Assembly: GCA_959606905.1 (NCBI GenBank)
Contig: CAUHML010000101.1
Coordinates: 1 to 12,014, forward strand
Origin: an uncultured Bacteroides sp.
GTDB taxonomy: Bacteria; Bacteroidota; Bacteroidia; Bacteroidales; Bacteroidaceae
DNA length: 12,014 nt
Direction: 5' to 3'
Shown in pieces: positions 7,168 through 12,014 of the stretch. The notes under the pieces are model-generated. The model ran no database searches. It worked only from the letters and a program-made list of their open reading frames with translations, and was not told the DNA's origin. The position numbers and the translations under genes are program-made. How positions within the stretch are numbered: the first letter of the stretch is position 1; every line of letters starts with the position of its first letter.

Positions 7168-8865
7168 ATGATCATTATGAAAACAAAATTTTATTATTAT
7201 ATAAGCATATTATTTCTTTGTTTATGTCATGTCTCTTGTGAAGACTTTCTAGAAGAAACTAATAAAAGTGGATTGACAACGGATCCATTTATGAAAACGA
7301 AAGTTGGAATAGAGAGTGCGTTGAATTCCTGTTATTCGGGTGCAAGGACATTTTATGGTCAGGAAGATGGTTTTGGTATGACAGAATCTGGTACTGATTT
7401 GTTTTTGCGTGGGGGAGATAATAAAGCAAATCAATTGGCTGATTATACTATTGACTTAAATGGCTCCCAATCAACTATCGGAAATGTTTGGAAAAATCTT
7501 TATTTGTCATTAAGTGCTTGTAATCAGACTATTTCTTTGTTGCCAAGTGAAGTATTGACCGAAGCTGAAAATAAGTCATTTGAAGGCCAGGCTAAGTTTT
7601 GGAGAGCCTTCTATTTGTGGTTGATAACAGAAACTTGGGGAGACGTGGTATTGAACACAGAACCTATAACGGGTGCTGTTACTGAAGCACACCGTTCGTC
7701 TGTAGAAGATTTTTATAAAGTTATTTTTGATGATTTAGATGTGGCTGTCAATCAACTGGCACCAGGCAAATCAACAGATGGTAGAATAACTCAGGATGTA
7801 GCTAAAGCTTTTAAAGCAAGAGCTTGTTTGACCAGAGCTTGTGCAACGGGCGAGGCTTCGCTTTATGCTGAGGCCGCTATGTTGGCAAAGGATATTATCA
7901 ATAGTCAACGCTATTCTTTCTATACTGATTATAGTGATATGTGGGATATTGCCAATTGTGATGGAGGTACAAACAAAGAAGCAATTTTTTCTATAAATTA
8001 CACCAACTCAGAATTAGAAAATAATGCTTTTGATGCTACTGCTACTAATTCGGGTAATAAAGGGATTGTTGATTTTGTAATGAAATATGATAAGGAAGCC
8101 GGAATGGAACGCGATGTCTTGAATGCTCGTCCTTTCCAAAGATATATGCCGTCCAGGTATTTGCTGCAATTATATAATGAGAATATAGATCAGCGTTATA
8201 AAGTGACGTTTAAAGATGCCTGGTACGCAAACAAGAATCCGTTATCTGAGAGTGATTTAAAAGTTTATCCTTTAATGGCTACAGGAGATACGGCCATATA
8301 TATCATGAAAACGGCTGCTACTGATTCACAAAAAGTATGGGCGTCAAAGCGGTATCGTTTGCTGGATGTTAATGACGTGTACACTTCGGAAGGTAAAGCT
8401 ATCTTAAGGTCGCAATTTGTAGAAATGCATAAGTTTGCCGATCCTACGGCGGTTTATAATCAGGATTGGTGTCAACGGGATGCATTTGTCATTCGTTTGC
8501 CGGAAATGTATTTTATTGCAGCCGAAGCGATGCTGCAAACGAATAAACAGGAAGCAGTGGATTTGATGAATGAATTTTTGATGAAACGTGCAATACCAAG
8601 TAAAGAAAATGACATGAGAATTACTGAATCGGAACTGACTATCGATTTTATTTTAGATGAGAGGGCTAGGGAATTGTGTGGAGAACAAATACGTTGGTTT
8701 GATTTAAAACGAACTAAAAAGTTAGTTGAATACGTTAAGTTGCATAATATGGATGCAAAAGATAATATTCAAGAATATCATATGCTACGTCCGATACCCC
8801 AAAATCAATTGGATGCGGTGACTAATAAAGATGAATTCACTCAAAATCCCGGATATACAAAATAA
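7168..8865 (+). CDS. SusD-like surface glycan-binding lipoprotein (RagB/SusD family)
   Basis: A 565-residue outer-surface lipoprotein that sits as a lid on the SusC barrel and captures glycan. The lipoprotein signal ends with VSC (Cys24). The mature start CEDFLEE is acidic right after the Cys, as in Bacteroidetes surface-export signals. Typical SusD landmarks follow: an early helical segment VGIESALNSCYSGA (46-59); FEGQAKFWRAFYLWLITETWGDVVL (138-162), the conserved TPR-like region; RLPEMYFIAAEAML (443-456); the C-terminal LDERARELCGEQIRWFDLKR (496-515); and the closing RPIPQNQLDA...FTQNPGY (541-563). It begins 9 bases after the susC stop, so translation is probably coupled. A second in-frame ATG at 7177 (MKTKFYYY) would give a more usual lysine-first signal peptide and may be the true start; neither has a clear Shine-Dalgarno. 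No SusE/SusF-like gene follows. Confidence 0.95.
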   Translation: MIIMKTKFYYYISILFLCLCHVSCEDFLEETNKSGLTTDPFMKTKVGIESALNSCYSGARTFYGQEDGFGMTESGTDLFLRGGDNKANQLADYTIDLNGSQSTIGNVWKNLYLSLSACNQTISLLPSEVLTEAENKSFEGQAKFWRAFYLWLITETWGDVVLNTEPITGAVTEAHRSSVEDFYKVIFDDLDVAVNQLAPGKSTDGRITQDVAKAFKARACLTRACATGEASLYAEAAMLAKDIINSQRYSFYTDYSDMWDIANCDGGTNKEAIFSINYTNSELENNAFDATATNSGNKGIVDFVMKYDKEAGMERDVLNARPFQRYMPSRYLLQLYNENIDQRYKVTFKDAWYANKNPLSESDLKVYPLMATGDTAIYIMKTAATDSQKVWASKRYRLLDVNDVYTSEGKAILRSQFVEMHKFADPTAVYNQDWCQRDAFVIRLPEMYFIAAEAMLQTNKQEAVDLMNEFLMKRAIPSKENDMRITESELTIDFILDERARELCGEQIRWFDLKRTKKLVEYVKLHNMDAKDNIQEYHMLRPIPQNQLDAVTNKDEFTQNPGYTK

Positions 8866-8872
8866 AGTAATT

Positions 8873-8923
8873 TTGTAAAAGGAGTATATTGAAGTATTTC
8901 TTCTTAACATACTCCTTTTACAA
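8873..8923 (+). terminator. Long inverted repeat in the susD-GH2 gap (possible attenuator, terminator or mRNA-processing hairpin)
   Basis: Arms TTGTAAAAGGAGTAT (8873-8887) and ATACTCCTTTTACAA (8909-8923) are perfect 15-base inverted complements around 21 bases. An inner 4-bp stem GAAG/CTTC (8891-8894 with 8900-8903) could stack inside the loop. The hairpin starts 8 bases after the susD stop and ends 27 bases before the GH2 ATG. There is no long U run directly after it, so a classic intrinsic terminator is not assured. A partial terminator or 3'-end stabiliser that keeps susCD mRNA more abundant than enzyme mRNA is the alternative. The structure is certain on paper; its role is inferred. Confidence 0.6.
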
Positions 8924-8941
8924 TATACCATAAAGAAAAAT

Positions 8942-8946
8942 AGAGG
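8942..8946 (+). promoter_or_regulatory. Shine-Dalgarno-like site of the GH2 gene
   Basis: AGAGG lies 4 bases before the ATG at 8951. It is the clearest ribosome-binding site in the window and supports that start. Most other genes here lack one, so the enzyme gene may be translated independently of susD, in keeping with the hairpin between them. Confidence 0.5.
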
Positions 8947-8950
8947 TAAA

Positions 8951-11900
8951 ATGAAATCAGCTATAAAAAAAATATTCGTTTTAACGGGTTGTGTACTATT
9001 GCTTGTAACATCTATGAGAGCACAGAGGGCATGTCTCAATTTATCAGAAACTCTATGGAATATCACTCTTGATCGTTCGGCTGTATGGCAAAATGATTCT
9101 CTTTACGTTCCTCCTGTCAATATTCATGACCTCCCTGTCCATATACCTACCGGAGGCTGGAATTTGCTTGATACACCCGATAAGATAGGGGTGACACTTC
9201 CTGCTACCGTAGAGCAACACCTATGGGGATGGAATGGAGAAACATTTGGAGTTACCGGAAATTATGTAGGGGTTTCATGGTTTGATACAAAAATAAATGT
9301 ACCTGCTGATTGGAGAAATAAACGGATAGTGATGAATGTTGCTTCTGTCCGTTTTAGAGCTGAGATTTTTGTTAATAAAAAATTGGTGGGATATGATTTG
9401 GTGAATAGTACGCCGTTTGCTGTAGATGTGACACCTTTTATTCTACCTGGTCAGGAAAATGTGATTGCTTTCCGCATTACTGATCCAAATGGTAATTTTA
9501 ATTGGAAAGATTCCCAAGTCTATACATGGGGAGAGTATAGAACTAATCCTTCTCATGGTTTTGGCGGTATAACTGGAAAAGTGGAGTTGGTTGCTACGGA
9601 TAAGTTATATATTGGAGATGTTTTTATTAAAAACCAACCGGACCCTCATTCTATTGAAGTTGAAGTGACGGCTTGTAATGAAACAAAGAACCCGATGAAG
9701 GCTCAGAAAATGCTTTTAACAGTAAAAGAACATAAAGGTGAGAAAGTACTTTACCGAAAAGAATACTCTGTTGAAAATCTTGTTGTCGGAGAGAATAAAC
9801 AAACTTTTCATATTCATTTGCCAGCGGCAAAATTGTGGAGTACGGATTCTCCTCATCTTTATGATTTGTCTGTTTCAGTAGGTACGGATAATTATACGCA
9901 GCGTTTTGGATTCAGATGGTTTGAAGTGAAGGATATTCATGGAGATAAGCAATTTTTCTTGAATGGAAAAAGAATTGTTTTACGTACAGCTATTTCATGG
10001 AGTTTCTGGCCGGATAATGGGATCACTCCATCTGATGAGTTGGCTAGGAGACAAGTGGAGAGTGCTAAAAAGCTAGGACTTAACATGTTGAATTTTCACC
10101 GTACTATCGGGCATAGCAATGTCTTGGATTATGCTGATGAATTGGGATTATTATACTTTGAAGAACCGGGAGGCAATCAGTATCCTATCAGTCACTTTAA
10201 TGATAATAACAAGCAAAGCAAGTTTTATTTTGCTTACCGGAATGAAAAATTGGTGCGAATGATTAAACGTGACCGTAACCATCCGTCTCTTGTTATTTAT
10301 AATTTGCATAATGAACGGGGAGCTTGGCCACAGGTACAGGATTATGCGCAGATGCGTATGGCACATTCGTTGGATCCTACCCGTATCTTAACTTATAATT
10401 CCAGTAATGGAGAGAACCCGGAAAATGAGGCGAATGCCCGTTTTAAATTGCACTTGATGCCAAACGATACTACTTTTTATGATTATGGATGGTATGACAG
10501 GCATCATGCAGGTGGTCCGGGTTGCTATCATGATAATTTATATTGGGGTAAAGATAACTATCACCGTTTTTCAGATCATAAGGATGAGATTATTTATTGG
10601 GGGGAAGACGGGGCCATTGGTACTCCGCCGCGTCTTCAGCTCATTCGGGATGAAATCCTGCAATCTGGCACTACTTCTGGATGGGAAGCGATGGATTATA
10701 TGAAATGGTATGATGCATATGATTCGTTTCTTAAACACAATGGATTTGCCAAAGCATTTCCTACAGTGGATGATTTGACCCGTGCCATGGGGAATGTGGC
10801 TTTCTATTATCAAGGTAGGGTAATTGAGAATATTCGTATCAGTAATACGGTGGATGCTTATGCTGTAAATGGTTGGGAAAGTATGAAACTGGAAAATCAC
10901 TCCGGCATTGTTGATAATTATCGTTATCCTAAAGGAGATGTGGAAGTAATGGCTCGTTATAACCAACCGTTATTTTTAGCTGTAAAAATGAATCGGAAAG
11001 TGCTGAATGTTGGAGATACGACTATAGTAGATACTTATATTGTAAATGAAAAGAATTTGAAGGGGAATTATTCTCTTCAATTGATAGCGAAAGATGCAGA
11101 AGGTACTGTATTGGCTACCCATGTATCTAGTGTACATGTTAAAGGGGGGAATGTATATGGTCAATGTTTACAGATCGGCTGGAATTTTGTTCCTCGGGCA
11201 ACAGGCTATGTTTGTATTGAAGCAAAGTTGGTCAAAGGCAAAAAAACTTTTGCAACTGGAGACGATTCTTTGTTTGCTGTAAGTTTGAATACGAAAGGAA
11301 TTACAGCTAATGGTTCTATTGCTGATACTACGGGCGTTCTGAGCAATTTTATGAAAACAGTTGGTTTTGATATTCCGGAATATAAAGAAGGGACACCTTC
11401 GGGAGATTATTTGTTGGTTGGCGCCTTTGAACCTACTCAATGGGGAAGTGGTATGAGTGATATTATGGAATGGGTTTACAAGGGACATACATTGATTATT
11501 GTGGATAATGCGGAAAGGTGGGCTGAGTTCTTAGCGGATAAAGAAGTTTTGGATTATCGTGGTTCAAAGAAACTAGGTACGGCTTGGTATGGTGGGAACT
11601 TTTTCAATAGAGAACATCCTATTTTTGATGGATTGCCTGTCAATTGTGTCTTTAATTGGGAATATCAATGCTTTGCTACTTACAACCGTCATCGTGTAGG
11701 GTTGCGTTGCTTTAATGGGGAAACATTGGTTGCTTGTGTTTCCGATCATAAAAAAGAAGTTTATTCTGCCTTGTCTGTTATTCCGGCAGGTCGTGGAAAA
11801 ATAATTATTACTACATTGGATATTCCTGCATGTATAAAGGATGTCAAAGCTTATACAGTTCCTGTTGATCTTGATGGCATGAACGAGTCGATGAATACTT

Positions 11901-11980
11901 TTAATACCAAAAGCGAGAATAGGGCTAATGTAGTGGGCCAACAGTTATTATTGAATTTAATAAAAGAAAGTAATAGATAA
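8951..11980 (+). CDS. Secreted glycoside hydrolase family 2 protein with C-terminal glutamine-amidotransferase-like domain
   Basis: A 1009-residue exported retaining glycosidase of the beta-galactosidase/beta-glucuronidase superfamily. A signal peptide (1-24, cleaved after SMRA) sends it to the periplasm. Residues about 65-215 form the GH2 sugar-binding jelly-roll (VGVSWFDTKINVPADW, FRAEIFVNKKLVGYD). Residues about 218-325 are the immunoglobulin-like domain. The TIM barrel runs from about 330 (KQFFLNGKRIVLR) to 640. Glu455 in LHNERG fits the acid/base of the NE motif. Glu552 in YWGEDGAIG is the likely nucleophile, 97 residues on, close to the 91 in E. coli beta-glucuronidase. Further beta-rich sequence spans about 655-790. 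Residues about 800-965 resemble a class I glutamine-amidotransferase-like fold (DYLLVGAFEP, HTLIIVDNAERWAEFL, HPIFDGLP, NWEYQ) with no obvious catalytic Cys nucleophile. Specificity is undetermined: galactosidase, glucuronidase or another exo-activity are all possible. It presumably trims oligosaccharides imported by the SusCD pair. Confidence 0.9.
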   Translation: MKSAIKKIFVLTGCVLLLVTSMRAQRACLNLSETLWNITLDRSAVWQNDSLYVPPVNIHDLPVHIPTGGWNLLDTPDKIGVTLPATVEQHLWGWNGETFGVTGNYVGVSWFDTKINVPADWRNKRIVMNVASVRFRAEIFVNKKLVGYDLVNSTPFAVDVTPFILPGQENVIAFRITDPNGNFNWKDSQVYTWGEYRTNPSHGFGGITGKVELVATDKLYIGDVFIKNQPDPHSIEVEVTACNETKNPMKAQKMLLTVKEHKGEKVLYRKEYSVENLVVGENKQTFHIHLPAAKLWSTDSPHLYDLSVSVGTDNYTQRFGFRWFEVKDIHGDKQFFLNGKRIVLRTAISWSFWPDNGITPSDELARRQVESAKKLGLNMLNFHRTIGHSNVLDYADELGLLYFEEPGGNQYPISHFNDNNKQSKFYFAYRNEKLVRMIKRDRNHPSLVIYNLHNERGAWPQVQDYAQMRMAHSLDPTRILTYNSSNGENPENEANARFKLHLMPNDTTFYDYGWYDRHHAGGPGCYHDNLYWGKDNYHRFSDHKDEIIYWGEDGAIGTPPRLQLIRDEILQSGTTSGWEAMDYMKWYDAYDSFLKHNGFAKAFPTVDDLTRAMGNVAFYYQGRVIENIRISNTVDAYAVNGWESMKLENHSGIVDNYRYPKGDVEVMARYNQPLFLAVKMNRKVLNVGDTTIVDTYIVNEKNLKGNYSLQLIAKDAEGTVLATHVSSVHVKGGNVYGQCLQIGWNFVPRATGYVCIEAKLVKGKKTFATGDDSLFAVSLNTKGITANGSIADTTGVLSNFMKTVGFDIPEYKEGTPSGDYLLVGAFEPTQWGSGMSDIMEWVYKGHTLIIVDNAERWAEFLADKEVLDYRGSKKLGTAWYGGNFFNREHPIFDGLPVNCVFNWEYQCFATYNRHRVGLRCFNGETLVACVSDHKKEVYSALSVIPAGRGKIIITTLDIPACIKDVKAYTVPVDLDGMNESMNTFNTKSENRANVVGQQLLLNLIKESNR

Positions 11981-11982
11981 TT

Positions 11983-12014
11983 ATGAAGAAGAGTATTATT
12001 GCCATAGCATTTTT
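11983..12014 (+). CDS. Start of a further exported protein (3' end outside window)
   Basis: An ATG lies 2 bases after the GH2 stop and opens a frame reading MKKSIIAIAF, which continues to the window edge. Two lysines followed by a hydrophobic run look like the beginning of a signal peptide. The 2-base gap suggests translational coupling and the same operon, so the product is probably another PUL enzyme or binding protein. With only ten codons visible, nothing can be said about function. Confidence 0.6.
   Translation, partial: MKKSIIAIAF

Noticed and set aside
8981..8992. Lipobox-like LTGC (residues 11-14) in the GH2 protein, suggesting a lipoprotein
   Set aside because: It sits inside the hydrophobic core, with too short a stretch before it and more hydrophobic residues after; cleavage after SMRA by signal peptidase I fits better.
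10479..10966. Open frames overlapping the GH2 gene on both strands (for example 10479-10703 + and 10571-10966 -)
   Set aside because: They lie wholly within a well-supported gene, show no recognisable domain or start signal, and have the low-complexity look of shadow frames.

Overview
The window looks like part of a polysaccharide utilization locus (PUL) from a gut-type Bacteroidales genome (Bacteroides, Phocaeicola or a close relative). The evidence is a SusC/SusD pair, a FecR anti-sigma factor and an ECF sigma factor of the Bacteroidetes type, exported carbohydrate enzymes, AT-rich short gaps, mostly weak Shine-Dalgarno signals and one TAnnTTTG promoter-like motif. All genes are on the + strand. 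No gene-free stretch exceeds about 85 bases. I see no tRNA, rRNA, CRISPR array, insertion sequence or phage gene.

Region 1 (1-2172) is the end of an upstream enzyme cluster. It holds the 3' part of an exported protein ending in a beta-rich domain, probably LamG/concanavalin-like. A lipoprotein pectinesterase (CE8-type) follows, with an N-terminal Ig-like domain and a non-canonical active site. These genes point to pectin-type plant polysaccharide.

Region 2 (2173-3858) is regulatory: a candidate promoter, an ECF sigma factor, and a single-pass FecR anti-sigma factor.

Region 3 (3859-8865) is the uptake pair. The SusC-like TonB-dependent transporter carries an N-terminal STN signalling domain. 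The SusD-like lipoprotein is the glycan-binding lid. STN-SusC, FecR and sigma together predict trans-envelope signalling: glycan at the outer membrane is sensed through STN by FecR, which frees the sigma factor to transcribe the locus.

Region 4 (8866-12014) opens with a strong 15-bp inverted repeat between susD and the next gene. A 1009-residue secreted family 2 glycoside hydrolase follows, with a C-terminal glutamine-amidotransferase-like domain. After a 2-base gap a further exported protein starts and runs off the window.

The architecture is a known one, and I did not find a wholly new kind of system. The most interesting points are the altered CE8 active site, the GH2 with its unusual C-terminal domain and nucleophile motif, the susD/GH2 intergenic hairpin, and sigma/anti-sigma control (best known for host mucin glycan loci) next to pectin enzymes.
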